Shown one piece after another: positions 8,332-17,436 of a stretch of DNA of 64,000 bases. The stretch lies in assembly GCA_016235025.1 (NCBI GenBank), contig JACRMV010000006.1:236951-300950 (forward strand), given 5' to 3'. Within the stretch, counting starts at the first letter, position 1. Every line of letters starts with the position of its first letter. The stretch is from Rhodocyclales bacterium (lineage in GTDB: Bacteria; Pseudomonadota; Gammaproteobacteria; Burkholderiales; Rhodocyclaceae). The position numbers were made by a program, and so were the translations under genes. The notes under the pieces were generated by a model. That model was not told where the DNA came from and searched no databases. It saw only the letters and a list, made by a program, of their open reading frames with translations.

Positions 8332-8488
8332 AAAAATCAATGATGCATCGCACCATTGCTCCTGAAACTTGGAACAACAGAAATCTGGTGCGTTAATCAA
8401 AGTAGCCGCAAGTACCAAGATTTACTGGCTGTTGCAGCCTCATTTTTTGATTCACCATTTTTTACTTACCTATCTTAAGGAGCTCATC

Positions 8489-9055
8489 ATGACCAACGTA
8501 CCCGCCCAAATCGTCAGCGCCAACAAAGCTGGTGTCGAAACCCTGTTGACAATCGCCAACACCGCATTCGCCAGCGCCGAGCGTCTTGCCGCCCTGAACC
8601 TGAACACTGCCCGCGCCCTGCTGGAAGACAGTGTTTCCAACGCCAAGGCTCTGCTCGCCGTCAAGGATGTGCAAGAACTGATCAACCTGCAAACCTCGCT
8701 GGCCCAGCCCGCTGTTGAGAAAGCAGTTGCCTACTCGCGCAGCGTGTATGAAATTGCCACCCAGACCCAAGGCGAACTGACCAAGGTTTATGAAAGCCAA
8801 GTATCCGAACTCAACGGCAACGTTTCCAGCGCGCTCGACAAGGCACTGAAGAATGCACCGGCCGGTTCCGATGTCGCTGTGGCTGCCGTGAAGTCGGCTA
8901 TCGCCGCCGCCAACTCGGCTTACGACAGCATGACCAAGGCTGCCAAGCAAGTCGCTGAAATTGCTGAAGCCAACGTGGCCGCCGCTGCCAATGCAACAGT
9001 CAGTGCCGTTGGCGCCAGCGCCCCGGTCGCGTCGAAGAGCAAGAAGGCCGCCTGA
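8489..9055 (+). CDS. Phasin family protein (PHA granule-associated)
   Basis: A 188-residue Ala-rich, almost wholly helical protein of the phasin_2/PhaP type, starting MTNVPAQIVSANKAGVETLL and ending with a Lys-rich SKSKKAA tail. Phasins coat polyhydroxyalkanoate granules and set their number and size. The start at 8489 is chosen over an upstream in-frame ATG because TTAAGGAG lies just before it and the family begins here. The perfect promoter, long leader and strong terminator suggest high expression. It indicates that the organism stores PHA. Confidence 0.9.
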   Translation: MTNVPAQIVSANKAGVETLLTIANTAFASAERLAALNLNTARALLEDSVSNAKALLAVKDVQELINLQTSLAQPAVEKAVAYSRSVYEIATQTQGELTKVYESQVSELNGNVSSALDKALKNAPAGSDVAVAAVKSAIAAANSAYDSMTKAAKQVAEIAEANVAAAANATVSAVGASAPVASKSKKAA

Positions 9056-9085
9056 TCTACCGCTTTACCTTGTAAGTCTCCTCCT

Positions 9086-9104
9086 CCAGTCCGCAACGGA
9101 CTGG
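9086..9104 (+). terminator. Hairpin after the phasin gene
   Basis: CCAGTCCG-CAA-CGGACTGG is a perfect 8-bp stem 30 bp after the phasin stop, directly before the main terminator. It may stabilise the mRNA 3' end. Confidence 0.5.
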
Positions 9105-9110
9105 TTTACA

Positions 9111-9138
9111 CCCGGTACCTCGGTACCGGGTTTTTTTT
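9111..9138 (+). terminator. Rho-independent terminator of the phasin gene
   Basis: CCCGGTAC and GTACCGGG pair around CTCG and are followed by eight T residues. A textbook intrinsic terminator. Confidence 0.92.
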
Positions 9139-9143
9139 GCCTG

Positions 9144-9170
9144 AAAAGTCGGCGCTGGAAGGATAGCGAA
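9144..9170 (+). repeat. 27-bp dispersed repeat, copy 2 (intergenic)
   Basis: AAAAGTCGGCGCTGG is exact; the second half is diverged (AAGGATAGCGAA). It lies just past the phasin terminator. Confidence 0.7.
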
Positions 9171-9253
9171 GAACCACGTTGCTTTTCCCGGCTTTCGGTG
9201 CAGGCTAACCTGAGCGTAGCGAAGGTTAAGCCGCGCAAGCGGCGGCCGGAGCC

Positions 9254-9280
9254 AAAAGTCGGCGCTGGCGCTACGGCGAA
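9254..9280 (+). repeat. 27-bp dispersed repeat, copy 3 (intergenic)
   Basis: AAAAGTCGGCGCTGGCG followed by CTACGGCGAA, close to the consensus. It ends 2 bp from the stop of the FKBP gene and forms a direct-repeat pair with the copy 110 bp to its left. Confidence 0.85.
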
Positions 9281-9282
9281 CA

Positions 9283-9627
9283 TCAGAACAGCGCCAGCAA
9301 CTCCACCTCGAACACCAGCGTGGCATTGGGCGGAATCACGCCGCCAGCACCACGCGCGCCGTAGCCCAGTTGCGGCGGTATGGTAAGTTTCCGGGTGCCG
9401 CCGATTTTCATGCCGGCCACACCTTCATCCCAACCGGCGATCACGCGACCGCCGCCCAGGTGAAACTCGAACGGCTCATTGCGATCCTTGCTCGAATCAA
9501 ATTTGCGGCCATCGGTCAGCCAGCCGGTGTAATGCACGCTGACGGTCTGGCCGGCGCACGCTTCCGCGCCATCGCCTTCGATAATATCCTCGATAACGAG
9601 GCCGCTGGGAGTTGTGGTCTGGCTCAT
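9283..9627 (-). CDS. FKBP-type peptidyl-prolyl cis-trans isomerase
   Basis: A 114-residue single FKBP domain without signal peptide. It shows the family landmarks [39 protein letters not shown] and [31 protein letters not shown], with the active-site Tyr, Asp, Phe and Trp in place. It catalyses prolyl isomerisation during protein folding, probably in the cytoplasm. It is monocistronic and convergent with the phasin gene. Confidence 0.93.
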   Translation of the reverse strand: MSQTTTPSGLVIEDIIEGDGAEACAGQTVSVHYTGWLTDGRKFDSSKDRNEPFEFHLGGGRVIAGWDEGVAGMKIGGTRKLTIPPQLGYGARGAGGVIPPNATLVFEVELLALF

Positions 9628-9669
9628 GTGCTGGATTCCTTGGGTGATGGTAACTGTGTGATGAAGTGA

Positions 9670-11871
9670 TTATGGGCGAATAATGCCTTGCAACCGGGGT
9701 GGAGCGAAAATGGCCTCAACGGCGCTTGCCGGCAAGGGCCGAGAAAAGTAAAAGCCCTGGAATTTATGGCAACCCAGGCCAAGCAAGACGTCGAGTTGCT
9801 CCTCGCTCTCGACACCTTCGGCGAGCAAATCGAGTTCCATGCTTCCGGCCAGCCCGATCACCGTCGTGACAATGGCGACATCGTCCGGATCGGTCGTCAG
9901 ATCGCGGACGAAACCCTGATCCACTTTCAGCTTATGTACTGGAAACCGCTTCAGATAGGCGAGGCTCGAATATCCGGTGCCGAAATCATCAATCGCGACG
10001 CGCACCCCCATCGCGGCGAGTTCGTCCAGCCGGGCAGTGGTCTCGGTCACATCGTGCATCAGGCTTGACTCGGTAATTTCCAGTTCCAGCAGGCTGGCAG
10101 GCTGGCCGGTTTCGGCCAGGATACGGCGCACGCTCTCAACCAGGTCTTTCTGGCGAAACTGGCGTGGCGACAAATTGACCGAGACAGGAACCAGCGGCCA
10201 ACCCTGCTGCTGCCACTGCCGATTCTGCGCGAGCGCCGTGCGCAACACCCACTCACCCAGCGGGATGATCAGCCCGCTTTCCTCCGCCACCGGGATGAAC
10301 TCGGCGGGCGAAATCAGGCCATGCTCCGGATCGTTCCAGCGCACCAGCGCCTCCATTCCGCATACCGCACGGCGCTGCCAATCGATCAGCGGCTGATAGT
10401 GCAACAGCAACTGATCGCTATCGATAGCCTGCTGCAAACGGTGTTCCATCTCGAAGAAGCGCGAAGCCTGCTCGTTCATCTGCCGTGAAAAAAACTGGAA
10501 GTTATTCCGTCCCGTCGCCTTGGCGTGATACATCGCAGTATCGGCATTTTTCATCAACATGACAGCATCCATTCCGTCGTCTGGATAAACGGCGATACCG
10601 ATCGATGGCGTGATACGAATCACACCGCCGGCAAGACATACCGGGGGGGCCAGAACCGCGAGTATTTTTTCCGCAACCAGCACGGCATCGTCCGGCGATG
10701 CGATTTCATGCAGCACAATGACGAATTCATCGCCACCGAAGCGTGACACCGTATCGACAGCCCGCACCACATTTTTCAGGCGTTGCGCGACGGACTGCAA
10801 CAACTCATCGCCGACAGCATGTCCCAGGGTGTCATTGATACTCTTGAACCGGTCAAGGTCGATGAACATCACCGCCGCACGCTTTTTGTCGCGCTGCGCC
10901 TGCTCCAGCGCCTGGCCGAGCCGATCATGCAGCAACGCGCGGTTGGGCAGGCCGGTGAGCCCATCATGATGCGCCATCTCCCAGGCGCGTCGCTCAGCCT
11001 GCAAGCGCTCGAAAACTTCCTGCTGCAGTTGGGTCACGGCGGCCTCAAGCTCGACGGTGCGCTCGGCAACGCGCGCTTCAAGCTGCGCCTGTATACCCAG
11101 CAGGGCCTGCTCCGCAGCGTGTTGCGCACTAATATCCTTGATCGTACTGATGACGTCATCCCCGGCTCCAGGGACGCGCCGACTGGTGAGACTGGCCCAG
11201 AAAATCGTGCCGTTGCGCCGCCGCAAAGGAAGCTCGCTGACGGCTGGCTCGCCTTCGGCGAAGGCGGCTGCCGAAGCGGTAACGAATTGCTGATAATCCG
11301 CCTCGCTCCAAAACAGCATGCGTGCCGGGTTGCCGATCAGATCAGCCACATCATGGCCCGTCATCGCCGCGAGCCAAGGATTGCAACGCAAGATGACGCG
11401 TCCCCGCATAAACGCAATGCCAATCGCCACATTGTCGAAAATCAGCTGCTGGTCGGCGAGAGCACGCTGCAGTTTCTCTTCGGCCTCATGCAACTCGTCA
11501 ACATCCTCAAGGAACCAAAGCGTGCCCCGGCCCGGCTGCATCGGGTCGATCGCCCGGGCCTGCATCCGGCACCAGAACCGGCTGCCGTCCTTGCGCCTGA
11601 GTTCAACCTCGGCATGAAACACCTTTCCGGCAGCCAGAACCGGCGCGGCCTCCAGGCCGAGCGCCAGGTAAACATTCTCGTCCGGATAAATCATCACGGC
11701 CGGCTGACCGAGCAATTCCTCGGGCGCATAACCCAACATCTGCGCACATTCGTGATTGACTTCGTAAAATTCACGGTTGCGGGTAAACAAAATACCCAGC
11801 GGCGCGTTCTCCATCAAACCCGCCAGTCCAAGACGCGAGGAGAGTTGGCCAGGACTGCGGACAGGTGTCAT
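9670..11871 (-). CDS. PAS-PAS-GGDEF-EAL cyclic-di-GMP signalling protein
   Basis: A 733-residue cytoplasmic protein. PAS domains lie at about residues 20-130 and 145-255, a coiled coil follows, then GGDEF (about 300-465, active site FGGDEF intact) and EAL (about 480-725, with GMEALVRW and DDFGTGYSSLAYLKR). The intact motifs suggest it could both make and break down c-di-GMP, with PAS domains sensing a small ligand or redox state. No membrane segments are seen. Its start overlaps the stop of the upstream dehydrogenase gene by 4 bp, an unusual partner, so co-transcription may be incidental. Confidence 0.93.
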   Translation of the reverse strand: MTPVRSPGQLSSRLGLAGLMENAPLGILFTRNREFYEVNHECAQMLGYAPEELLGQPAVMIYPDENVYLALGLEAAPVLAAGKVFHAEVELRRKDGSRFWCRMQARAIDPMQPGRGTLWFLEDVDELHEAEEKLQRALADQQLIFDNVAIGIAFMRGRVILRCNPWLAAMTGHDVADLIGNPARMLFWSEADYQQFVTASAAAFAEGEPAVSELPLRRRNGTIFWASLTSRRVPGAGDDVISTIKDISAQHAAEQALLGIQAQLEARVAERTVELEAAVTQLQQEVFERLQAERRAWEMAHHDGLTGLPNRALLHDRLGQALEQAQRDKKRAAVMFIDLDRFKSINDTLGHAVGDELLQSVAQRLKNVVRAVDTVSRFGGDEFVIVLHEIASPDDAVLVAEKILAVLAPPVCLAGGVIRITPSIGIAVYPDDGMDAVMLMKNADTAMYHAKATGRNNFQFFSRQMNEQASRFFEMEHRLQQAIDSDQLLLHYQPLIDWQRRAVCGMEALVRWNDPEHGLISPAEFIPVAEESGLIIPLGEWVLRTALAQNRQWQQQGWPLVPVSVNLSPRQFRQKDLVESVRRILAETGQPASLLELEITESSLMHDVTETTARLDELAAMGVRVAIDDFGTGYSSLAYLKRFPVHKLKVDQGFVRDLTTDPDDVAIVTTVIGLAGSMELDLLAEGVESEEQLDVLLGLGCHKFQGFYFSRPLPASAVEAIFAPPRLQGIIRP

Positions 11872-12773
11872 GCCGCGTCCTTTCGCTGCACGGGTGATGC
11901 GCTACCCTCCAGCAGCTTCAGCACGGCGATGGCATCCTCCGCGCCAAGGCCATGACCTACCGCGGCATTGAACATCTGCGCTGCCGCTGCCGTTGCCGGC
12001 AACATCAACCCCAGGCAATGGGCTTCCTCCATCACCAGGCGCAAATCCTTCTGCTGCATCCAGGCCTTGAAACCGGGCTTGAAGTCGCGCTCGAGCATGC
12101 GCCGGCCATGATTTTCAAGAATTCTCGAATAAGCAAAACCACCCAGCAAGGCCTCGCGCACCCGCGCCGGATCGACGCCACTTTGCCGGGCCAGGTTCAG
12201 CGCCTCGGCCACCGCCAATGTCGTGACCCCGGCGAGAATCTGGTTGCAGGCCTTGGCCACCTGCCCGGCGCCGCAACTGCCGACCAGCGTGATCGACTGG
12301 CCCATTTTCTCGAACAACGGCCGCACTTTCTCGAAGTGCCCGGGTGTTCCACCCGCCATGATCGAGAGCGTGGCGTTGATGGCGCCCACTTCGCCACCGG
12401 AGACCGGCGCATCGATAAATCCGATGTTGTGTTCAGCCAGCCCCAGGCCGATCTGCCGCGCCGCCTGCGGCCCGATGGTGCTCATGTCGACCACGACAAG
12501 GCCCGGCGCAGCGCCGCTCGCCAGTCCGTCCGCGCCGAAACAGATACCCTCCACATCGGGAGCGGCGGCCAGCATGGTGATCACCACCTCGGCATGCCGC
12601 GCCACCTCGGCCGGCGTGGCATGGAACCGCGCCCGCCCTGTCGCCTGCGCGTCGGCAAACGGCGCCAGCGACTCCTGACGCCGCGCCCACAGGTGCAGCG
12701 TATGCCCGGCGCGTTCGAGACGCAGCGCCATGGGCCGCCCCATCAAACCAAGGCCAATGAAGCCGATATGCAC
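11868..12773 (-). CDS. NAD(P)-dependent beta-hydroxyacid dehydrogenase (2-hydroxy-3-oxopropionate reductase-like)
   Basis: A 301-residue member of the 3-hydroxyisobutyrate dehydrogenase family. The Rossmann motif is GFIGLGLMGRPMA (residues 4-16), the substrate signature DAPVSGGEVGA (about 121-131), and the catalytic Lys is at about residue 174 in GQVAKACNQIL. The closest functional type is tartronate semialdehyde reductase (GlxR/GarR), but this family includes several acid specificities and no pathway genes lie beside it. Confidence 0.85.
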   Translation of the reverse strand: MHIGFIGLGLMGRPMALRLERAGHTLHLWARRQESLAPFADAQATGRARFHATPAEVARHAEVVITMLAAAPDVEGICFGADGLASGAAPGLVVVDMSTIGPQAARQIGLGLAEHNIGFIDAPVSGGEVGAINATLSIMAGGTPGHFEKVRPLFEKMGQSITLVGSCGAGQVAKACNQILAGVTTLAVAEALNLARQSGVDPARVREALLGGFAYSRILENHGRRMLERDFKPGFKAWMQQKDLRLVMEEAHCLGLMLPATAAAAQMFNAAVGHGLGAEDAIAVLKLLEGSASPVQRKDAA

Positions 12774-12808
12774 GAAGCCCTCTCTGCTTTCTTATGTTCT
12801 TCTCTGGA

Positions 12809-13411
12809 TTATGCGGCAATTGCCCGCTGAATGATCGGTATCAGTGCTTCCGGCAGCCGGATTCCGCCTCCAAGCGCAAATTGCTGCGCCGCCCCGGACA
12901 TCTTGCGCCAAGTCTTTTGCACGATGCCGATCCACTTCGCCTCGTCATAGTCGGGCTTCGAGGCGGCAAAATCGAGCATGTAGTGCTCGATGAATACCAG
13001 CGCCGCAACATCTTCCAGCAATTGTGCATCCGGGTTGCTCCTCAGGCTGCGCTTGCTTACCGCCAGCATCACCCGCGCGACCGTTTCCTCGTCATAACCC
13101 GCCTCGCGCAACAGGGCGCCAGCGGTTTCCGCGTGAAATTTATACAGCCCGGTACGCCAGGCGTAGTAGCCCTCGCGCGTCATCGGGTAGCTGTCGCGTG
13201 GCACCGCCCAGCGCCGGATATGCTGCGCCCGCACCCCCAGCTTGACCACCTCAGGAGCCTCCGGGGCGAAACGTGCGAGCATTTCACTCATCCGCTTTGA
13301 GTACAAAAGCTCCTTCGGCTCGTCCTCTTCGCGGCGTGGATCCTCGCTATTGGCCGCATCGATCAGGGCAATGGCGCGATTGAAACGAGTACTGTCATTC
13401 ATCCTATCCAT
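12809..13411 (-). CDS. DUF4202 family protein
   Basis: A 200-residue soluble protein that fits the DUF4202 family: FNRAIALIDAANSEDP at the N terminus, AQHIRRWAVPRDSYPMTREGYYAWRTGLYKFHAETA in the middle and LEDVAALVFIEHYMLDFA later. Conserved His/Asp/Glu residues hint at a metal-dependent hydrolase-like helical fold, but no activity is established. It lies between argJ and the dehydrogenase gene on the same strand. Confidence 0.75.
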   Translation of the reverse strand: MDRMNDSTRFNRAIALIDAANSEDPRREEDEPKELLYSKRMSEMLARFAPEAPEVVKLGVRAQHIRRWAVPRDSYPMTREGYYAWRTGLYKFHAETAGALLREAGYDEETVARVMLAVSKRSLRSNPDAQLLEDVAALVFIEHYMLDFAASKPDYDEAKWIGIVQKTWRKMSGAAQQFALGGGIRLPEALIPIIQRAIAA

Positions 13412-13413
13412 CC

Positions 13414-14652
13414 TCAGCTTCGGTAATCGGCATTGATCTTGACGTAGTCATAGGAAAGGTCGCAGGTCCACACCACGGCTTCCGCCGCGCCGCGCCCGAG
13501 ATCAACGCGCACCGTGATCTCACTCGCCTGCATGATCTTGGCGCCGGCATCCTCGCGGTAGCTCAAGGCGCGGCCACCCTGTTCCGCCACCAGGATTTCC
13601 TCGCCGCCGCTACCCAGCCAGACCCGCACGCCACGATCATCGAGATCGTCGATCCCGGCATAACCGATGGCGGCAAGGATGCGGCCGAGGTTCGGGTCGG
13701 AAGCGAAGAAGGCGGTTTTCACCAGCGGCGAATGGGCAATGGCGTAGGCCACCTGGCGGCATTCCGCCGCCGTCTTGCCAGCACCGACTTTTACCGTGAT
13801 GAACTTGGTCGCGCCTTCACCATCGCGCACGATGGCCTGCGCCAGTTCCTGCGCCACCTCGATCACGGCGCGGCGCACAGCCGGCCAGTGCGGCGAATCC
13901 TCGCTCTCGACCCGCAGGCCGGAAGCGCCGGTGGCGATGACGATGAAGGAGTCGTTGGTCGAGGTATCGCCATCCACCGTGATGCAGTTGAACGAAGCAT
14001 CGGCCGCCTCATGCACCAGCTTCTGCAACAGCGCCGGAGCGATGCCGGCATCGGTGGCGACAAAGCCGAGCATGGTCGCCATGTTGGGGCGAATCATGCC
14101 GGCGCCCTTGGCCATGCCGGTGACGGTCAGCGAAAAGTCGGCGCTGGCAATACGGCGGCTGGACGCCTTGGCCACCGTGTCGGTGGTCATGATGGCGTGG
14201 GCGGCGGCATGCCAGTGGCCACCCTGCAAATCCGCCGCCGCCTGCGGCAACGCGTCGATCAGGCGCTCCACCGGCAGATGCTCAAGAATCACGCCGGTGG
14301 AAAACGGCAGCACCTGGCCGCTCTCGCAACCGAGTTGCCTCGCCACCGCCTCACATGTAGCGCGCGCCGCGCGCATCCCCTGTTCGCCGGTGCCGGCGTT
14401 GGCGATGCCGGTATTGATCACCAGCGCGCGTATCGCATGGCTTGCCGATAAATGTTCCTTGCATAGCGTGACCGGCGCCGCGCAAAACCGGTTTTGGGTA
14501 AACACGCCGGCGGCCTGGCTGCCGGGGGTGAGCTCGATCAAGGTCAGGTCGCGTCGATTCTTCTTGCGGATGCCGGCCTCGGCTGTACCGAGGCGGACAC
14601 CGGCGACAGGGAACAGCACTTCCGGGGCGGGGGTCGCGTAATTAACAGGCAT
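13414..14652 (-). CDS. argJ: Bifunctional glutamate N-acetyltransferase / amino-acid N-acetyltransferase
   Basis: A 412-residue ornithine acetyltransferase of the arginine pathway. The precursor self-cleaves before the nucleophilic Thr in NMATMLGF (Thr193), making alpha and beta chains. [20 protein letters not shown] and [19 protein letters not shown] are conserved. The start [22 protein letters not shown] gives normal length. Two copies of the 27-bp repeat lie in the gene in opposite orientations, read as RRIASADF (about 166-173) and KVGAGKTA (about 288-295); length against the family seems unchanged, so they look overlaid rather than inserted. Confidence 0.95.
   Translation of the reverse strand: MPVNYATPAPEVLFPVAGVRLGTAEAGIRKKNRRDLTLIELTPGSQAAGVFTQNRFCAAPVTLCKEHLSASHAIRALVINTGIANAGTGEQGMRAARATCEAVARQLGCESGQVLPFSTGVILEHLPVERLIDALPQAAADLQGGHWHAAAHAIMTTDTVAKASSRRIASADFSLTVTGMAKGAGMIRPNMATMLGFVATDAGIAPALLQKLVHEAADASFNCITVDGDTSTNDSFIVIATGASGLRVESEDSPHWPAVRRAVIEVAQELAQAIVRDGEGATKFITVKVGAGKTAAECRQVAYAIAHSPLVKTAFFASDPNLGRILAAIGYAGIDDLDDRGVRVWLGSGGEEILVAEQGGRALSYREDAGAKIMQASEITVRVDLGRGAAEAVVWTCDLSYDYVKINADYRS
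13766..13792 (-). repeat. 27-bp dispersed repeat, copy 4 (in argJ)
   Basis: On the minus strand AAAAGTCGGTGCTGGCA then AGACGGCGGC; it is read as KVGAGKTA in ArgJ. Confidence 0.7.
14133..14159 (+). repeat. 27-bp dispersed repeat, copy 5 (in argJ, opposite strand)
   Basis: AAAAGTCGGCGCTGGCA then ATACGGCGGC on the plus strand, antisense to argJ, which reads it as RRIASADF. With the other argJ copy it forms an inverted pair 340 bp apart. Confidence 0.85.
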
Positions 14653-14662
14653 GGATTTCCTT

Positions 14663-17353
14663 TCAGGTATCGAAAACGTGGTGCCAGAGTTTCTGCACGG
14701 CGGCGATATGCGGGGCGACACTTGCCGGAGCCACGCGCGCCTTGGCATCGTTCAGCCGCAGTGTATGTTGCTGGCGGCGAAATTCGCGGTAGGCGGCGGC
14801 GGCAGGCGCGGCGAGCGACGGCGGAATCAGGTCGAGATCGGCCGCCATCCCCAGCAGCGCGATGTTGCCGAGATTGCCGGTCAGCTCCGCATGCCGACAC
14901 GAAAAGCCGAGTACCAGATACTGGACGGTAAATTCGACATCGACCAGCCCGCCGGGATCATGCTTGAGATCGAAGACTTCCTTGCGCTGCGCAACAGGAG
15001 TGGCATGGGCGTCAGCCATTTTCTGGCGCATGGCGCGTATCTCGTCCCTGAGTTGCGCCAGATCACGCGGCTGCCGCAGCACCTCGCAACGGATGCGCTC
15101 GAACGCCGCGCCGACGGCGGCGTCTCCGGCCGAAAAGCGGGCCCGGGTGAGCGCCTGATGCTCCCAGGTCCAGGCCGCCTCGAACTGGTATTTGCGGAAG
15201 GACTCGATGGAACTCACCACCAGCCCGGACTCGCCGTTCGGACGCAGGCGCAGATCCGTCTCGAACAATTGTCCCGCCGAGGTCGTGGCGGAAAGCCAGG
15301 TATTGAGCCGGCGGCCAAAACGGGCATAGTTCTCGCCTGCCTCCGGCGCCGCATCGTCGTAGAGGAACACCAGATCGAGATCGGACGCATAGCCCAGCTC
15401 CTTGCCGCCCAGCTTGCCGTAGCTGATGATGGCCAGATGGGGCGTTTCCGTGTGCCGCTGCAGGAACTTGCGCCAGGCGCAGGACAGCGCAACCGCAAGC
15501 AGAACATCGGCCAGCCCGGAAAGATGATCGGCGAGCTTTTCCACCGTCAGCATCCCCGCTACATCCTGCGCCAGCAGACGAAACACCTGGGCATGGTGCT
15601 GCTCGCGCAGGACATCCATCTGACGCTCGGTGTCTGGCTCGAGCGCATCGAGCAATGCCTGCAACTGGCTGCGGAACGCCGTCCAGTCAGGCGCCGCATC
15701 CAGCAGACGCGGATCAAGCAGTTCGTCGAGCAGCAGCGGATGACGTTGCAGATAGTTTGCCGCCCAGCGCGAACTGGCGACCAGTTGCGCAACTTTCTCC
15801 AGCGTCTGCGGATTTTCCTGGAGCAGGGCGAGATACGCTCCACGGCGCGAAATCGCGTCGAGCAACTCGATGCTGCGAGCGAGCGTCAGATCGGCATCCG
15901 GCTGCCGCGCCGCCGTCTCGACCAGGCGCGGCATCAGGGCGTCAAGCCGGCGGCGAATATCCTCCGCCATCTGTCGATAGCGCACGCTGGTGCGCAGCGC
16001 GACCAGGCGTTCCGCAGCCTCCTGTGGCTGGTGGTAACCCATTGCCGCAAGCCTTGCAACGATGCGTACGCGCGCCTCGGCGCCGGTATCCGCCGCCTCG
16101 CTCCAGAGATCGTCCAGCGTATGGTCGGCCGCTTCACCATCAGCGAATACCTGCTCAAAGTGCGCGGCGACAATTCTGCGGTGGGCGTCGAGCGCAGCCA
16201 TGAACGCGGCGGCATCGACATACCCCATCGCCCGCGCCACGCGCTCCAGGTCTTCCGCCGACGCCGGCAAGGTATGCGTCTGGGCATCGTCGAGATATTG
16301 CAGCCGATGTTCGACCCGGCGCAGAAAATCATAGGCTGCGGCGAGGCCGCGCGCCGTTCCACTGCTTATCGTGCCACGCTCGGCAAGCAGGTTCAGCACC
16401 GTCAGGGTCGGCTTCGCCTGCAAGGCAATATCGCGTCCTCCGCGAATCAACTGGAATACCTGGGCCAGAAACTCGATCTCGCGAATGCCGCCCGGACCCA
16501 GCTTGACGTTGTCGGCCATGGCTTTCTTCGCCACTTCGCGGCGCACCTGCGCGTGCAGCTCGCGCATCGCGTTGATGGCTCCAAAATCGAGATACTTGCG
16601 GAACACGAAGGGGCGCCGGATTACCTCCAGCTCGTCCCAGCGCGCACCGGTCAATGGCCGCGCCTTGATCCAGGCATAGCGCTCCCACTCCCGCCCCTGG
16701 CTGATGAGGTAGTTTTCCAGCATGTCGAAGGAACATGCCAGCGGCCCCGAGTCGCCGTCGGGCCGCAGCCGCATGTCCACCCGGAACACCTGGCCGTCTT
16801 CGGTAATTTCGGCAATGGCGTTGATCAGGTTGCGGCCGAGGCGGGTGAAAAATTCAAAATTGGAAATGCTGCGCTTGCCGATGCCATCGGTATCGCCCTC
16901 CTCGGGATAGACGAAAATGAGGTCGATATCGGAAGACACATTGAGCTCACGCCCGCCGAGCTTGCCCATGCCGATGACAATCAACTCCTGTGCCCGCCCG
17001 TCGGCGCCGCGCGGCGTGCCGTAACGCGCGCTCAAGGCCGCTGCCAGCACCCTCTGCGCCGTTGACACCGCCAGCTCGGCAATCTGCGTCATGGTTTCCA
17101 CGACCTCGGCCAGCGGCGCCCGGCCGGTCAGGTCACGCGTGGCAATGCGGGCATAGGCGCGCTGCTTGATCTGGCGCAAGACGGGCTTGAGGTTATCCTC
17201 GGTCACGGGCTGTGCGTCGAGCCAGGCAGCCAGCTCATCGGCCCGTACCGGTTGCTCGAGGCGCGCCATCGCTTCTTCCGCCAGTTCCGGGCGCGCGGCG
17301 AACAAGCGCCCCAGGTAACGGGATGTTTCGAAAATATCGGGGGGAAGGGGCAT
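14663..17353 (-). CDS. glnE: Bifunctional glutamine synthetase adenylyltransferase / deadenylase
   Basis: An 896-residue protein with the duplicated GlnE nucleotidyltransferase architecture. The N-terminal half has [22 protein letters not shown] (deadenylylation site) and the C-terminal half has [22 protein letters not shown] (adenylylation site), each with the metal-binding DxD. The names of the halves follow the family convention; in this protein the motif nearest the printed N terminus belongs to one domain and the second to the other, with a PII/regulatory linker between. It controls glutamine synthetase by adenylylation in response to nitrogen. It lies 10 bp upstream of argJ and is divergent from yhdP. 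Confidence 0.93.
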   Translation of the reverse strand: MPLPPDIFETSRYLGRLFAARPELAEEAMARLEQPVRADELAAWLDAQPVTEDNLKPVLRQIKQRAYARIATRDLTGRAPLAEVVETMTQIAELAVSTAQRVLAAALSARYGTPRGADGRAQELIVIGMGKLGGRELNVSSDIDLIFVYPEEGDTDGIGKRSISNFEFFTRLGRNLINAIAEITEDGQVFRVDMRLRPDGDSGPLACSFDMLENYLISQGREWERYAWIKARPLTGARWDELEVIRRPFVFRKYLDFGAINAMRELHAQVRREVAKKAMADNVKLGPGGIREIEFLAQVFQLIRGGRDIALQAKPTLTVLNLLAERGTISSGTARGLAAAYDFLRRVEHRLQYLDDAQTHTLPASAEDLERVARAMGYVDAAAFMAALDAHRRIVAAHFEQVFADGEAADHTLDDLWSEAADTGAEARVRIVARLAAMGYHQPQEAAERLVALRTSVRYRQMAEDIRRRLDALMPRLVETAARQPDADLTLARSIELLDAISRRGAYLALLQENPQTLEKVAQLVASSRWAANYLQRHPLLLDELLDPRLLDAAPDWTAFRSQLQALLDALEPDTERQMDVLREQHHAQVFRLLAQDVAGMLTVEKLADHLSGLADVLLAVALSCAWRKFLQRHTETPHLAIISYGKLGGKELGYASDLDLVFLYDDAAPEAGENYARFGRRLNTWLSATTSAGQLFETDLRLRPNGESGLVVSSIESFRKYQFEAAWTWEHQALTRARFSAGDAAVGAAFERIRCEVLRQPRDLAQLRDEIRAMRQKMADAHATPVAQRKEVFDLKHDPGGLVDVEFTVQYLVLGFSCRHAELTGNLGNIALLGMAADLDLIPPSLAAPAAAAYREFRRQQHTLRLNDAKARVAPASVAPHIAAVQKLWHHVFDT

Positions 17354-17436
17354 CGGTTAGAATTTCGGGGTTCGGCCACGCTGCGGGCGCTTAATTCTAG
17401 CGTGGCCGGGATGCGCAACAAGCCCTCATTTTCCTT

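Noticed and set aside
14651-17065. 804-residue plus-strand frame
   Set aside because: Exactly antisense to glnE, which has both catalytic motif sets; the frame has no recognisable sequence.
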